In this document: one piece after another, positions 21,901 to 31,100 of the stretch
Layout of the letters: the number at the start of each line of letters is the position of its first letter
Numbering within the stretch: position 1 is the stretch's first letter
NCBI GenBank assembly: GCA_026390815.1
Contig: JAPLFH010000009.1
Span: 1-64,000, forward strand
Source of the DNA: Ignavibacteriales bacterium
Lineage (GTDB): Bacteria; Bacteroidota; Ignavibacteria; Ignavibacteriales; SURF-24
Direction: 5' to 3'
DNA length: 64,000 nucleotides
The notes under the pieces: model-generated
Database searches by the model: none
Told to the model about the DNA's origin: nothing
The model's input: the letters and a program-made list of their open reading frames with translations, nothing else
Made by a program: the position numbers and the translations under genes

Positions 21901-24900
21901 TAATTTCTTCAAGTGAAAGAATATCAGGATATGTAAAAAATTCCTTTAAGCTGACTTTTACTGATAGTTCTTTTTGTATTGCGGATACCGCCCTGATAGC
22001 TTTTAAACTATGTCCGCCCAAACTAAAGAAGTTATCTGTAATTGAAATATTTTTTACGTTTAATATTTCCTGGAATATTTTTGCTAATGTCTTTTCAGTT
22101 TTGCCTGCATGACCGGTAAGCAGGTTTCCCGGTTCAAGAATCTTTTCAGAAATGTCTGATTTTGTATCAGGTTTTGGGAATGATTTATAATCTACCTTTC
22201 CATTTTTATTTAGAGGAAATTCTTCCAGCCGGATAAAATATTTGGGAACCATATATTCGGGAAGTGTTTTGCCAAGATATTTTTTGAACTCTTCTTTACT
22301 GATTTCATTTACAGATGTATAATAAAGAGCCAGTTCTTTCTGTTCTTCCTCCTGGATAGCAATAATTTTTGTGTTGGTTATCCTGTTATATTTTGCCGAT
22401 ATATTCTCAATCTCACCGGTTTCAATTCTATATCCTCTTATTTTAAGCTGGTCATCATTTCTGCCATGGAAAAGAATATTACCATCATTACACCATTCTC
22501 CTATATCGCCGGAGCGGTATAATATTTTTCCTTTCTTTAAAGGATTTTCAACAAATTTTTCTTTGTTTAATTCAGGTCGGTTAACATACCCGCGCGATAA
22601 TCCTTCACCGCCGATAAATATTTCTCCGGGGACACCGATGGGACATAAATTACAATCTTCACTAAAAATGTAAACCGTGGTGTTCGCTATTGGTTTACCG
22701 ATAGGAATTTCACTTTGAAATTCTTTTGTAACATTAAATACCGTGGTAAAAGCCGTATTCTCTGTGGGTCCGTATCCATTCAATAATAAGATACCGGGAT
22801 AATGCGCAATGAATTTGTTAGATGTATGTGAGGGCATTTTATCACCACCAACAATTACTTCTTTAATTCCTTCAAACATTTTTAGATTATTTTGTTGATC
22901 GGCTTCAACCATTCTTACAAATAAACCGGTAGGGAGAAAAACTTTATTGATTTTATAATTTAAAAAATATTTTTTCAGTTTTTCAGGATCGAGAAAGTCT
23001 TCTGTATTTTCCAGATAGAGCGTTCCGCCGTTTAATAACATCCCCCATAAATCCACAGTTGTTGCGTCAAATGAAATTGATGATGTAGAAAGCGTTCTGT
23101 CTTTATCACTATAAGAGTAATAATTAGTATTTCTTACTAATCGTATAACTGATTTTTCTTCTATCATACTCCCTTTTGGAATTCCAGTTGAGCCTGAAGT
23201 ATATAATATGTATGCTAAATTGGATGATGTTTTACCAACATTAATATTGCCAAAACTCTCACGTCCTAAAAAATATTTTTCTGTAATATGAATAACATAA
23301 GGAACAGAATAAGCGTTATTTGCCTGTTCACTGCCGGTTAAAATAATCCTTGCCTTTACATCTTCGAGAATGGTATTTATTCTTTCAACTGGCATATTTG
23401 TATCAATCGGCAGGTAAGCCCCGCCCGCTTTTAACACGCCTAATATGGATATGATTAATTCATGCGACCTGTCCATAAGCAATACTACTGGTTCATCAAG
23501 CTTTATCTCATATTTGCTTATTAAGTGATGAGCTAACGAGTTGGCTCTTTCATTAAGCTGACGATACGTTAAAGGATTTCCCTGGAAAACTATTGCCGGT
23601 TTATCGGGATATTTTTCTGCTATTTCTTCAAATAGTTCTGCAATGGTTTTTTCTTTGGGATAATAGCAGGTGGTTTTATTAAATACATTTATTATCTGTT
23701 CTTTTTCTTCCGGGGATATAATTTCTATTTTTCTTACAACTTCATCTGGAGTATTCAAAATATTTTGTAACAATTCCTGGAAATGTCTGCCTAATCTTTC
23801 AATCCTTTCCGGTTGATATAAATCCGTGTTATAAACAATTCCGAGTTTCATATTTCCGGATGATTTTTCAAAATTGAAATGGAGATCGAACTTACTGAAA
23901 GTTATTTTGGGTTTCATTACAGAAGTTTTAATTCCGTCAAACAAAATTGAATCGGAATTTTCTTCCTGCAGCGACACTACAATTTCAAATAATGGATTCC
24001 TGCTTGTATCACGTTCTAAATTCAAATCTTCTATCAATAAATCGAAAGGATAAACCTGATGATCATACGCTTCAATACAGTTATGTTTAACCTTGTTGAG
24101 AAAGTTTATAAAGCTAAGAGAAGTTTCAACTTCATTCCGCAGAGGAATTGTGTTTACATAAAAGCCTATTTGATCTTCCAGGTTTCTTTGTTCTCTTCCA
24201 GAAACAGGAGAACCAATAATAACATCGGTTTTACCGGAATATTTATTTATAAGAATACTTACAATGGAAACGAGAAACATAAAAAGGCTTACATTATTTT
24301 GCCTGCACAGATTTTCAATCCGGACATGAAACTGTTTTTCAATATTTATTTCATGCAGCTTTCCGTTAAATGTTTTATATAAGGGACGCTGCGAGTCCGC
24401 AGGTAATTCAGTAATCGGGAGTTCACCCGAAAATTTATCCAGCCAGTATTTTCTATGTCCTGATGAGTTAACCTCTTTCAATAATTGCGTATGACTGTTC
24501 ACATAATCTTTGTATTGCATTTTCAATGGCGCCAAAGGATTGAGTTCTCCTTTGGTAAAGGAATTGTATAACTGAGTAAGTTCCGAGATTAATATTCCTA
24601 TGGACCATCCGTCGCTTATTATGTGGTGCATATTGAAAATTAGCAGATGCTTCTGTTCTTCCAATTTAATTAAACTGCAAACGATTAGCGGTCCTTTGGA
24701 AAGATCAAAACAGCGGTTTGATTCCTCTTCAATTAATAAGGATATTTTTTCTTCCTTTTCGGAAACATCACTTAGATCATTCCTGGATAAATTAAATTCA
24801 ATAGCATTAAATATTTTTTGGTAAGGTACTCCATCTGTTTCAACAAAAACCGTGCGTAATATCTCATGTCTTTTAATTATTTCTTTGAAAGCATTTTCCA

Positions 24901-25129
24901 ATGCTTGAACATTTAAATCCCCTTCAAAGGTTAATGCTGCCGGAAGATTGTAAGCAGGTGATTTATCCATCTTGTCAATAAACCAGAGCCGACTTTGTGC
25001 ATAAGATACAGGCGCCATGTTGTACTTTGATTTATTATCCGACAAGACTCCTATCTGTCTTAACTCTTCTAGTGCAGATAAATCACCACTTAAAGCCCGT
25101 AGTTTTAATTCTTTAATTTTATTCATCAT
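6983..25129 (-). CDS. Hybrid NRPS / trans-AT PKS megasynthase with terminal thioesterase
   Basis: About 6048 aa. Domain order with motif positions: C (HHIISDG ~178), A (YTSGSTG ~646), T (GGHS ~1039); C (HHIICDG ~1234), A (~1714), T (~2105); KS (~2164-2590, Cys in DTACSSS ~2340, ETHGTAT, NIGH); no AT; DH-like (~2797-3057); KR (TGGTGGIG ~3285, QSDYTAAN ~3443); carrier (GGDS ~3602); C (HHIIIDA ~3795), A (~4303), T (~4676); C (HHIVLDE ~4895), A (~5376), T (~5763); TE (GHSAGG ~5882). Hand-read A-domain codes, tentative: DAVFIGGAFK (Val-like), DLWNIGMIHK (Thr-like, compare DFWNIGMVHK), DIYNNVFTYK (Ala/Gly-like), DVQTISQVVK (Pro-like). No epimerase domains. The start is one of two adjacent ATGs (25129 or 25126) overlapping the upstream NRPS stop; a TTG at 25132 precedes them. 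Two palindromic repeats interrupt it in frame. Confidence 0.95.
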   Translation of the reverse strand: MMNKIKELKLRALSGDLSALEELRQIGVLSDNKSKYNMAPVSYAQSRLWFIDKMDKSPAYNLPAALTFEGDLNVQALENAFKEIIKRHEILRTVFVETDGVPYQKIFNAIEFNLSRNDLSDVSEKEEKISLLIEEESNRCFDLSKGPLIVCSLIKLEEQKHLLIFNMHHIISDGWSIGILISELTQLYNSFTKGELNPLAPLKMQYKDYVNSHTQLLKEVNSSGHRKYWLDKFSGELPITELPADSQRPLYKTFNGKLHEINIEKQFHVRIENLCRQNNVSLFMFLVSIVSILINKYSGKTDVIIGSPVSGREQRNLEDQIGFYVNTIPLRNEVETSLSFINFLNKVKHNCIEAYDHQVYPFDLLIEDLNLERDTSRNPLFEIVVSLQEENSDSILFDGIKTSVMKPKITFSKFDLHFNFEKSSGNMKLGIVYNTDLYQPERIERLGRHFQELLQNILNTPDEVVRKIEIISPEEKEQIINVFNKTTCYYPKEKTIAELFEEIAEKYPDKPAIVFQGNPLTYRQLNERANSLAHHLISKYEIKLDEPVVLLMDRSHELIISILGVLKAGGAYLPIDTNMPVERINTILEDVKARIILTGSEQANNAYSVPYVIHITEKYFLGRESFGNINVGKTSSNLAYILYTSGSTGIPKGSMIEEKSVIRLVRNTNYYSYSDKDRTLSTSSISFDATTVDLWGMLLNGGTLYLENTEDFLDPEKLKKYFLNYKINKVFLPTGLFVRMVEADQQNNLKMFEGIKEVIVGGDKMPSHTSNKFIAHYPGILLLNGYGPTENTAFTTVFNVTKEFQSEIPIGKPIANTTVYIFSEDCNLCPIGVPGEIFIGGEGLSRGYVNRPELNKEKFVENPLKKGKILYRSGDIGEWCNDGNILFHGRNDDQLKIRGYRIETGEIENISAKYNRITNTKIIAIQEEEQKELALYYTSVNEISKEEFKKYLGKTLPEYMVPKYFIRLEEFPLNKNGKVDYKSFPKPDTKSDISEKILEPGNLLTGHAGKTEKTLAKIFQEILNVKNISITDNFFSLGGHSLKAIRAVSAIQKELSVKVSLKEFFTYPDILSLEEIIRDRKRETLGIIPVIKEAAYYDLSYAQKRLWVLDKIEKSKSTYNIPLAVTVYDEIDLSALQLSFDDMNQKHESIRTVFIDINGEPFQKIINNQKIPIAVKDFSNDNNPDDSAFNFVVTEAHNPFTLSEFPLVRLYVIKTSVEKYIILLNIHHIICDGWSLSIMTDELFGRYKNYIDKTGNPLVIPKIQYKDYTYWLNDRINKPENDSDHAYWLEKLNGEITPLDIPSDFRRPVIKTYQGNSIYYSFSKELKKNLDTFNIEKRSSLFMTLTAALKILLYKYTGKEDIIIGTPVAGRDHPDLENQIGYYVNTLALRDQIKPEKSFAELLEEIKTTTTESYSHQMYPFDKLVGELKLPRDTSRSPLFDVMIVLQNFDVSFIGVFKQIESYKIPMNMSKFDLTFNFNDAGEDLDLLIEYNTQLYKQERIEQIASHLFVLLNAIITNPAQSVKSINILSKEEENNLLRNYNDTAASYPDDKTIAQLFEESVSKYPLNTAVVYKEKTLTYSELNNRANKVARYINEKYSISAGEPVGVLIAPSENTIVILLAIIKVGGAYVPIDPEYPDERIKHILSESKTNIFITLNENDLRLNKLVNEVNLDCNILNLTEVLKTDGLDYANLCGININPDSTAYIIFTSGSTGKPKGCPISHRNLVRLFINDKSHFDFNSSDVWIMAHSYCFDLSVWEMYGALLFGGKIIIPDRNEVRDISAFVRLVDEHKVTILNQTPGAFYKFIDTAIENRNKKSLSLRYVIFGGEKLNPSKLQRWIKVYPAEKVKLINMYGITETTIHVTYHRLTDEEIISSDGTSNIGVPLPETKVYIFNDDKMLVPVGIYGEIYVAGTGLSKGYLNRPDLTAERFIQNPYDKNEILYKSGDVARWIYDGTMEYLDRSDNQVQIRGFRVEITEIEIQLRLYTGIVDTSVVAIDREGTKELAAYIVSEEELKINKLKSFLSSSLPDYMIPTYFIKIDKIPLTSNGKLDKKSLPPAIQNIATGALFENPANKLETELLVLWQEVLSTESISIHDNFFDLGGNSILLVKLYSKINEKYPDVMELTDLFSKSKISEQAEFISQKISDNPEVTIKTFEHPEAGLKYHDVAVIGIAARIGDCETPDDFWNDLRMGVDFIGEMPQARIHDIKELGKLYNIKTGTFKLREYSYLSEVDKFDYSFFKLSPSEAALIDPGQRMFMETAYHALEDAGYGGNKLWGSRTGVFIGASDNLGEYAKFIEASDNLDPNLLLAAQTPSILASRLSYHLNLKGPALLVDTACSSSLVAVHLACQAIREGKIDSAIVGGVKLHLLPLDSNSRLEIDSSDSRTHSFDESANGTGAGEGVIAIFIKPLENALKDKDNIYAVIKGSEINQDGNSIGITAPDADAQANAIEKAWLDAGIDPLTVSFIETHGTATKLGDPIEIDGITKAFRRYTSEKNICAIGAVKANIGHLDTAAGLAGLLKAVLSLKYKQLTPLVHFKTSNRNINFEESAAYINKDLNGWERNGNPLRCGVSSFGLSGTNCHVVLEEAPPKEKIIHQKKNFLFTLSSRSKVGLIEHAKKIKQSLYLHPDANSESICYTLATGRGHYSHRIAIVFENVKELMQKLSQLIENELSSVEADGIFYNYSKVVASNKKNLVAGEITENDIRDISNDINNILKNNTDEIDKVNPTAMAYVKGADILWDEYYNNSSPAKISLPGYPFEKKRCWVKVREKEIVKESVNTSYGKKFDNIFLSNCIFDTPAVAVYSNTFNDDNWLLDEHRVMGIPTLVGAAYLQMAYEAGKNHFKGEQFRFEEFYLLQPLKKNEGKDLEVLAAINKSEDNILKIDVHSKTDDNDWLTYAKFRVSELEKKSFDKIDIEEIKKRTINSREIFQKDEDEENDEIIQVSKKWNCLNKIYWNENEYLAELSVPEADTELTENYYLYPPLIDAALSYAIDEAGFLPYSFGTVDLRRRATKKIFSYIKKQTNDSSETRSFDITLADETGNIIAAFRNFTLKKITKQKQGNYFHELIWKSWELNKPAIIKNINTFVFYNSGCNQELVKDIKAVQWITANEIAKDNFTEIFRKFDNRIPEKIIFILPEMVGNKIVPDIDLEIKLTNSLYSTFNFAKYLSVNVSSKIDLLFVGKNVCEVTKSELYLNPLNNSVAGLGQVLQRESPNINCRFLDIDEHTTTAEIIDEINNGFTESYYYRAYRNGERFIREIKPVSLEERELNEISYKENGVYVITGGTGGIGLELAHFLAKQAKIKLALINRSEFLSRDKWNLVLHERRDEKLCRKIDKIREFENEGAEVFFYTTDVSDYDKLKTVIEKIKNDLGKICGVIHAAGVAGDGFIFGKDLGKFRDVIKPKIHGTIYLSELLKEEKPDFFIMTSALTAILPTAGQSDYTAANSFMDAYSSELNNSGINAVSINLTSWKETGMAYDYGVVDDGIFKSISTKNGVDAFEKIIQRKMNSVVLGEPDLSYLDSNEGLPFYLDKNMRLPKKQHVKSKSETEIKKDVSLKGNESGNYTEYEKSIAQIWGTVLGYEEINVTDNYYDLGGDSIHAIKINSLLEKQLKIPVTIGDLFNHLTIAELAEFLEIRTGLNDKENKEDSASPAILPAEKSNYYPVSSAQRRLFILDQLTKDKLSYHIPEIWNIKGRLNADELIKAFDRIIDRHEILRTSFDLVQDVPVQIVHENVEFTIPVSSMSEEEARNHIRGFIKPFNLGVAPLFRTEVIQLSPDNHLVLFDAHHIIIDAFSMEILKKEIFNYYEGIEPEPLNIQYKDYSIWQSGYYKSREAIEKKSYWIKQFDGEIPVINLPLDYSRTANQSAEAGIFTFCIDEKLTAEIKKMSAGMGISTFMILLAVYNIVLHKYTQQDDIIIGVTTMGRDNVELSNLLGMFVNNLPIRNFPKDDMSVIEFLNRVKETAINAFANQDYPFDELVEDLKIKRDLNRSPLFDVVFSYMNFALSEIKNGEMQISDYRAETIISSEYDMTLYGLEAENKIYITIKYKKSLFKNESIERFAGHFSKTVGTVTENKEIKLRDVDILLPNEIKLLKSYNNNYKKITKKILAVDLLKKSFTKNPEKIALLYKDKTMTYSELNIRANKLANYLRSELSVKPDDLIGIMVERTETMAVAMLGVLKSGAAYVGIDNAYPQKRIDYILNDCKAKILLTEKSIFEKDSFKASISHSEELATKNLPNGLDNQILRFAQNDKKLPFGTVIIDIDDPAIAHQKSNEPANINSLEDLSYIIYTSGSTGNPKGVAITHKNLSVFLQWCFAEFKSTDYDIVYASTSYCFDISVYEVFFSLIAGKTIRILKSALEIPEYLDKDYNVLVNTVPSLVSEIKDYLDQRGFNHLSALNIVGEQIPQTLIDGIDCDKIEVRNFYGPSEDTTYSTIYRFSNRNKKVLIGKPISNTQIYIVDRNLKLVPLGHTGEICITGDGLAKGYLFKDELTKEKFIGNPFGKGRLYKTGDLGRWTDTGDIDYLGRIDRQVKIRGFRIELGEIETNIRRYPSIDNAVVIAYGKGAFKDIAAYIVAREIIDINDLKNYLSKLMPAFMVPLYFVMMEKIPLTPNGKIDVKTLPEPELDIKHSESAEVEILNSSEELLAEIWKRVLEVDKLSIHDSFFDLGGHSLKALRLLTQINHEFKSNCSLSDIFEYPTIAQFANIIDRQNNVSVISLIPLKKANFYDVSHAQRRLWILDRIEKKSIAYNVPVVYQINSEIDFNALQNSFNALINKYESLRTYFIEVDGEPKQVISDKVDFTIDVIDVNGNRDFIESLSLPSPKERVFKSPSFGEGVRDRIKELIQKAITEPFNLAEAPLIKVTLLKNKSKEEYILIINIHHIVLDEWSINILADNLAAFYNHYSGKNKISDESVFAPSPVQYKEYADWHNRQIKDNGKSVNAHKNYWLEIFREPVQCLNLPSDYPRPKTQTFKGKTESFCLSKSLSEGLKKLSTGNYTTLFITTLALFNLLLSKYTKQNDIVIGTPIANREHQDIQDQIGFFLNTLALRNQSNNDESFKSFLNKVKNNTLSAFSHQTYPFDLLVDELQLPRDLSRSPLFDVMLISQTPAEVGIRSSSGLEMKSIEFDYPVSKFDLSISYYEDESCIKYFFEYNTALYKKERIENMFHHFSSLVESVLANDEKPISHLSIVSIKEKETLYNLSMGCNKVLANNSIVNLIEKRAAEFKDRSAVVFKRKKLTFEEVNSKANQFARFLIESKGVKPGEFICVMLDRSEWSIITMLAILKTGGVYIPVDPNYPQNRIDYILQDCEGKILITSEKYEKLTSFNKDRIITVEEFDEKISNLSGENLNVNFSPDLYSAAYVIYTSGSTGEPKGVLGTHKCLLNLIEWQSDQIESGLKTLQFAPHSFDVSIQEILFSLATAGTLYLIENETRYKMSLIAEIIDKEEIEMLTIPYSALNLFLNEVENNNQLKSLKHIITSGEQPFINSTIEKLLKAYPGIMFHNQYGPSETHVVTSFTLSGKVDELPSKIPIGRPINNTQIFLLDKEMEFVPVGIPGDLYIGGFNVAGGYINKSELTNEQFIKNPFGEGKLYKSGDVARWDNNGELEFLGRDDGQVKVRGYRIELGEIESCLLKYPDLKEAAVKLIDDGDNKEIAAYFTSLVDIDIISLKEFLSAHLPGYMIPEYFVKLEKLPHTPSGKIDIRSLPKPDNTDNPFLTAYIEPDGKTEIVIAEVWKEILHKEKISSQDNFFEIGGNSIKAIQVMSKVQKRLGKKTYLNLIFQQPTIKQMSIRILGTEEMLKNIEMDSILFNQESEKKIFFLPPGIGYSFAYMEFAKYFLDHSVYGINFIESAAPAKSTAEILTNLQNESEFYLFGHSAGGNMAYDVAIELKKQGRQVGGIILLDSYRQLELIDWSADEYLNDAILYIEQNHAEFLDEEIKDAAFKKIVAYRKYLNARTEDETLDCPIIQIEATDKINNFNHKISRRAWGELTPQFEVYEGYGGHMDMLKQPNVEKNALLTSKLLYSLINKYCDVNSNGNNTK
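10597..10662. repeat. Dispersed palindromic repeat inserted in frame in the synthase gene
   Basis: The core CCCTCTCC (10633-10640) / GGAGAGGG (10644-10651) is a perfect stem, flanked by CTTC/GAAG and further C- and G-runs. The reverse strand begins AGCCTCTCCCTTCCCTCTCC, close to the intergenic copy at 43432-43475. In the protein it adds about 20 residues (LPSPKERVFKSPSFGEG) to the last condensation domain, between the HHxxxD-preceding beta strand region and the helix before PFNLAEAPL, where other condensation domains of this window have none. Confidence 0.75.
12359..12435. repeat. Complete RFAQND-type palindromic repeat inserted in frame in the synthase gene
   Basis: The outer arms GTCATTCTGAG (12359-12369) and CTCAGAATGAC (12425-12435) are perfect inverted copies, and so are the inner arms CGAAGAATC (12375-12383) and GATTCTTCG (12406-12414). 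The 77-bp element encodes about 26 residues including NQILRFAQND, in the third adenylation domain of this protein, in the variable loop before the core motif SYIIYTSGSTG. A half copy lies between genes at 158-193. No stop codon is introduced. Confidence 0.85.
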
Positions 25130-28100
25130 CAATCTTTAAGAGAGATAGTAGTTTTAGTTCATCGTCAGATATCGGAACAATTTTAGCATCATCATTTATT
25201 TCTACAAAGTTCGCATTGTCAGCAATTAGCTTTTTTACTTTCACTGCAATATCAATCAAAACCGGATTATAAAATATTTCTTTAAGCGCCAGGTCGATAT
25301 TCAATTCCTTCTGTATTTGGGATATTACTCTAACGGCATTTAAGCTGTTTCCACCGATTTCAAAAAAATTATCATCAAGATTAATTTCTTCTTTCTTCAG
25401 AACGTTCGAACAGATCCGGAGAATTAAAAACTCTATATCATCCTGAGGTTTTCTGAAAATATCTTTTTTGAGAACTCCGGCTGGATCAGGCAAAAGTTTT
25501 TTGTTTGCCTTTCCATTTGCAGACAGCGGAATTTTTTCAAGTCGGATGAAATAAGATGGGACCATATATTTTGGCAGAAATCGGGCAAGATGATTTATTA
25601 TTATCGAATGGTCTATTACTTCATCGGAAGTAAAATAAGCAGCAAGTTCGCTTATGCCGTTCTTTTCAAAAAGAGTAACCGCACATTCGTTAATATCTTT
25701 TACTTCATGCAGATGTTTTTCAATTTCCTGCAATTCAATTCTGTATCCGCGAATCTTTACCTGCTCATCCATCCTTCCCAAAAATTCAATATTACCATCA
25801 GTAAGTATTCTTCCTGAATCACCTGTTTTATATATGCGTGTTCCTTTTAGCGATGGGAATTGGACAAATTTCTCGTTCGTCTTTTCAGGATCGTTCAGAT
25901 ATTGCCGGGCTAATCCTTTACCAGCAATATATATTTCTCCAGGAACACCAACGGGGCATAAATTCAGATATTTATCGAGAATGTAAATTTGTTCGTTTAA
26001 TACCGGTTTGCCGATAAGTGCAACATCATTACTTTCATCGAGAATATCAGGATGAAATTTAAAGTAAGAAGATTCAACACAGCATTCTGTTGGTCCGTAA
26101 AAATTTGTAATATTTATTATTTTGTTATTTGCAAAACCATAAAAGATTTTAACCAATTTGATCGGCAAAGCTTCCGAACCAAGGAATATTTCTTTTAGAT
26201 CCGGTTTGTTTATTTCCCCAAATCCTTCTTCAAGCATTACTGAAAATAATGAGGGAGTTAAATCTGCAATATTTATTCTGCTGCTGATAATATATTTTAT
26301 TATTTCGCGCGGGTCGAGTCTTCCTTCGTTATTTAATATGTGCAGCGTATTTCCGTTGCAAAGTGCTGCAAATATCTGTTTCAGAGAAACATCAAACGCA
26401 AAAGAACTGATCATCAATTCATTTAAGGAATTTTTATAGTGCGAATAAATATTTTCATTCAACGATAAAATCAGATTTGAAAGAGAACCGTGTTCAATCA
26501 TTACACCTTTTGGCAGCCCGGTAGAACCTGATGTATAAATAACATAAGCTAAGCTGTCGTTTGCAATTTTAATTTCAGGAGAGGATTGGTTTTCACTTAT
26601 CTTCGCATTGATATTAATAATTATTGTTTCTTCAGGAGAAATATTTTCTCTCCCGCTGCTGATAGTGAGTAAATCATTATCAACTAAAACAGCTTTTGCA
26701 TTGCTGTCTTTTATTATAAATTTTATTCTTTCAACTGGATTATCTGACATTACCGGAAGATATGATGCGCCGGTTTTCATCACAGCTAATAAAGATGCTG
26801 TCGATAAAACCGGATCATCAACAATAACCGCTATTATATCATCCTTCTTTGGTGCAATTAGTTCAATAATGTGATTGGCAATCCGGTTCGATAATTTATC
26901 CAGCTCACCATAAGTTATTTTTCTTTCATCATAAACCAGGGCAATATTATTTTTGTTTATTCCTGCCTGGTAATTAAAAAGCTCAATAACATTTTTTTCA
27001 ACCGCCTGCCGATTTGTATTATTAAATTCGAACAGGAGTTTTTCTTTTTCCTTTGCTGGAATAATCTCAAGGTTTTTTATTTTTTCTTTCGGATTCGATA
27101 TGATGCTTTCAACTAATTTCTTAAAATGATCCGACATTCTTTGAATTCTTTCCCGGCTGAATAAAGAAGTATTATATTCGATTGCGTAAGAAACTTTCCC
27201 TTCGTTTTCATCAAACAGAAATGACAGATCAAACATGCTTTTGGTTATACGGAAATTGAGTCCTTCCGCTTTTATGCCATTAAAGTTCAGCTTCATTTCC
27301 ATTCCATTATTTACCATCCATACTACCATTACATCAAAAAGTGGATTCCGGTTTCGAATTCTTTCAACATCAAGTTCATCAACAAGTCTATCAAATGGAT
27401 AAACCTGGTTATCAAAAGCTCCGCTCAAAGTTTCTTTAACCTTATTTAATAATTCCTGGAATGTATTTTCAGGATTGACTTCATTACGCAGAACCAAAGT
27501 ATTTATATAAAAACCGATTTGATTTTCGAGATCATAGTGCTGCCTGCCTGCAACAGGAGTGCCTACCATAATATCTTCTTCCCCGGTATATTTATGAAGA
27601 AGAATATAAACAGTAGAAAGAAGAGCCATATATAAGCTCGCATTTTGTCTGCTGCTAATATCCATTAATGTTTTAGCTTGCACATCATCAAGGGAATACT
27701 GTATTAGGTCTCCACCGATTGAAAATGATTCCGGTCTTTTATAGTCCGCAGGCAAATTTAACAGCGGACGAGGTTTACTTAATTTTTTCTGCCAATATTC
27801 TTTAATAACACCAAGGGATTTTTCACCAAGAATTTTATTCTGCCACGATGCGTAATCCTTATATTGAATTTTGAGTGGTTGAAGAGGAACATCGGAATGG
27901 TTAAGAAAAGAATTATAGTAAATTTCAATTTCCTTTATCATTATCTCTATCGACCAGCCATCGCTGATTATATGATGCATGTTAAAAAGAAGAAGATAAT
28001 TATTTTCAGATAATGCTATGAGTTTGATTTGCAGAAGGGGAGCTTTCGATAAATCAAATTCTTTCTCGAAATAATCATTTGCAAGTTCTCTAAGTTTATT

Positions 28101-31100
28101 TTCGTCCCATTCTTTACCGGGGTATTCCTCCAATTCTATATTGAAATCAACTTTGTCTAATATTTTCTGAAAAGGTTCGCCTTCAATTTCTACAAAGTAT
28201 GTTCTGAAAGATTCGTGCCGTAGTACAATGGATTTGAAAACATTTTCCAATACCTGTACATCCAGATCACCCTTCAATAGCAAAACCCCTGGGAGGTTGT
28301 AAAGTGAATTCTGCCCTTCCAGTTTTGCAAGAAGCCAAAGTCTTTGCTGGGAATGAGAAAGGGGATAGTATTCTTTTTCTTCTATCTTTTCAATAGGATT
28401 AAATAATGATGGATTCTTACTTCTTAATAATTTCGCAAGTGAAATAATTGTGGAATGCTGGAATACTTCCCAAATATTTATTTCAATATTAAATTCCTTA
28501 TGTATCCTGGAAGTAAGCCGGATTGCTATTAAACTGTGCCCGCCAAGTTTGAAGAAATTATCTGTCAGATTAATTTTATCAATGTGCAATAACTCTTTCC
28601 ATATCTCACAAAGTTTTTCTTCAAGCATATCTTCAGCAGGAAAAGAATTCTCATCCACGTATATTTCTTTTACAGGAAGAGGCAGAGATTTTTTATCTAC
28701 TTTTCCATTTATTGTTAATGGAAGATTTTTCAATTCGATCAAATAAGAAGGGATCATATACTCAGGTAAATGAAGCGATAAAAATTGTCGTAAATCATCA
28801 CTCTCAATTTTTTCCACAGAGCAATAGTATGCGGCAATTTCCAGAAAATTTCCTTCTCCAACCGGAATGACTGCGGCTGAATTAATTTTGTCATAATTTC
28901 TTATACAATTTTCAATTTCATTTAGCTCAATCCTGAACCCGCGCAATTTTATCTGATCATCCACTCTTCCTGATAAAATGATATTTCCATTTTCAAGGTA
29001 ACGTCCAATATCTCCCGTCTTATAAATTCTTTTACTTTTGTCAGAATTAATTTCAATAAATTTTTCATCCGTCAGGTCTTGCCTGTTAATATATCCTCTT
29101 GCAAGTCCAGCACCTGCAATACAAAGTTCACCGTTAACACCAACGGGTACTTGTTTAATGTTTGAATCAAGAATAAATATTTGTACGTTATTTAACGGCT
29201 TGCCAATTGGTAATGAATTAAATGCTGCTTCAGATTCCAAAAATAATCCCGGTGGTACATTAAAAAAGGTTGATACATCGCAGCACTCTGTTGGACCATA
29301 AACGTTTGATATTACAGGAGAATTATCTCCTGTAATATCAAAGAATTTCTTTACGGTTTGATACATAAGCTGCTGACCGCCTATTACAAATCTTTCCGGA
29401 AGATATTTTTCAGTTCCAGCAGTTAATTCATCTAATATTATTTCCAGGTGAATTGGAGTTCCGTCTGAAACATTAATCTTATGTTCTTCATAAAACTCAA
29501 GAAGTTTTCTTCCGCTCGTTTTTATTTCATCCGGAACGATATAGAGACAATGCCCGTTTAACAATGTGTAAAATATTTGTTTGATTGATGCATCAAAGGC
29601 AAACGGAGAAATCAGGGCTATATTCAAAGGGGAAGATTGTCCACCATATATTCCATCCGACAGTCCTAAAACAAGATTATGCAGACTGTTGTGTTCAATC
29701 ATAACACCTTTCGGTTTGCCGGTTGAACCCGAAGTATAAATAACATACGCAAGGTTTGCTGAAGTTAAATTAGATTCCGGCTTTTCATTGTTTAATTCAT
29801 TCAGAATGCTGATATCAAGAATATTTGTATTTTGAGACAAACACAATTTATTTATTCCGGCTGCTTCTTGTGCGATGTCAAATAAATCGCTCTCAGTTAA
29901 AAGTAATTTCGTTTTGCTATCCTTAAGCATGAATGAAATTCGTTCTATTGGATAATCAGAATCGATTGGCATATAAGCGGCACCGGCTTTTAGTATTCCT
30001 AATATTCCGATAACCATTAATTCAGATCTGCTTGTCATTATTCCAATTATGTCATCGGGACTAATAGTTGTCCTTAGCTTAATTTCATTTGCAATTACGT
30101 TTGCACGCTCATCCAATTCTTTATAAGTGAATTTTTTATCGTTAAAGATGAGCGCTGTATTACCGGGAGTTTTTTGTGCCTGGTTTTCAAATAATTCAGG
30201 AATGGTAATCTTTTTGTCAAATTCTCTATGTGTTCCTGAAGATAAATTATTCAGAGTTTCATTTTCAGCAACATCTGTTAAATCGATTTCTTTTATTGTA
30301 TGTTCTGGATACTTAAGAATATATGCTATAATATTTTTAATATGGTGCGCTGCTCTGTCAATCCGGTCTTTATTAAACAAATCAGTATTATAACCAATGC
30401 TGAAATTAATTTTTTGATCTTCTTCCACAAATGTAAAAGTCAGATCAAATTTATTTAATTTGAAATCCGCTTCGTAAAATGAGGTTGAAACGCCATCTAA
30501 TTTTAAGTCAGTCGGATTCTGATTCTGAAGCTGAACAAGAACATCAAATATTGGCGTACGAGATGTATCTCTGTCAAGGTTTAATATCTGTATCAAGCGG
30601 TCGAAAGGATAATTGCTGTTCGTTATGGCTTCAGTTGAATTTATTTTTACTTCATTTAGAAAGTCTGTAAAACTGCTGCTACATTTTACCTGGTTCCTTA
30701 AAGCTACTGTATTGAGATAAATGCCAACCTGATCTTCAAGATCCGGGTGGTTTCTTCCTGCAATTGGGGAACCGATAATTATTTCTTCTTGTGCGGAATA
30801 CTTGTGCAATAGTATATTTACTATTGAGACCATTACAATAAAAAGACTAACATTCTGCGCTTTGCAGAAATTTATTAAATTTTGTGTCACTGAACTTTCA
30901 ATTTCGCAGAATAAATAATCACCCAAATATGTTTTTACAGGAGGACGCGGTCTATCATATGTCAATTCAAGCACGGGCAGCGGATTTTGTAATTTTTTTA
31001 TCCAGTATTTTTTTTCTTCATTAAATTTTTTGCTTTCAATTAATCCCTTTTCATATTCACAATAATCTTTATACTGAATTCTTAAAGGTTCGAGATTTAA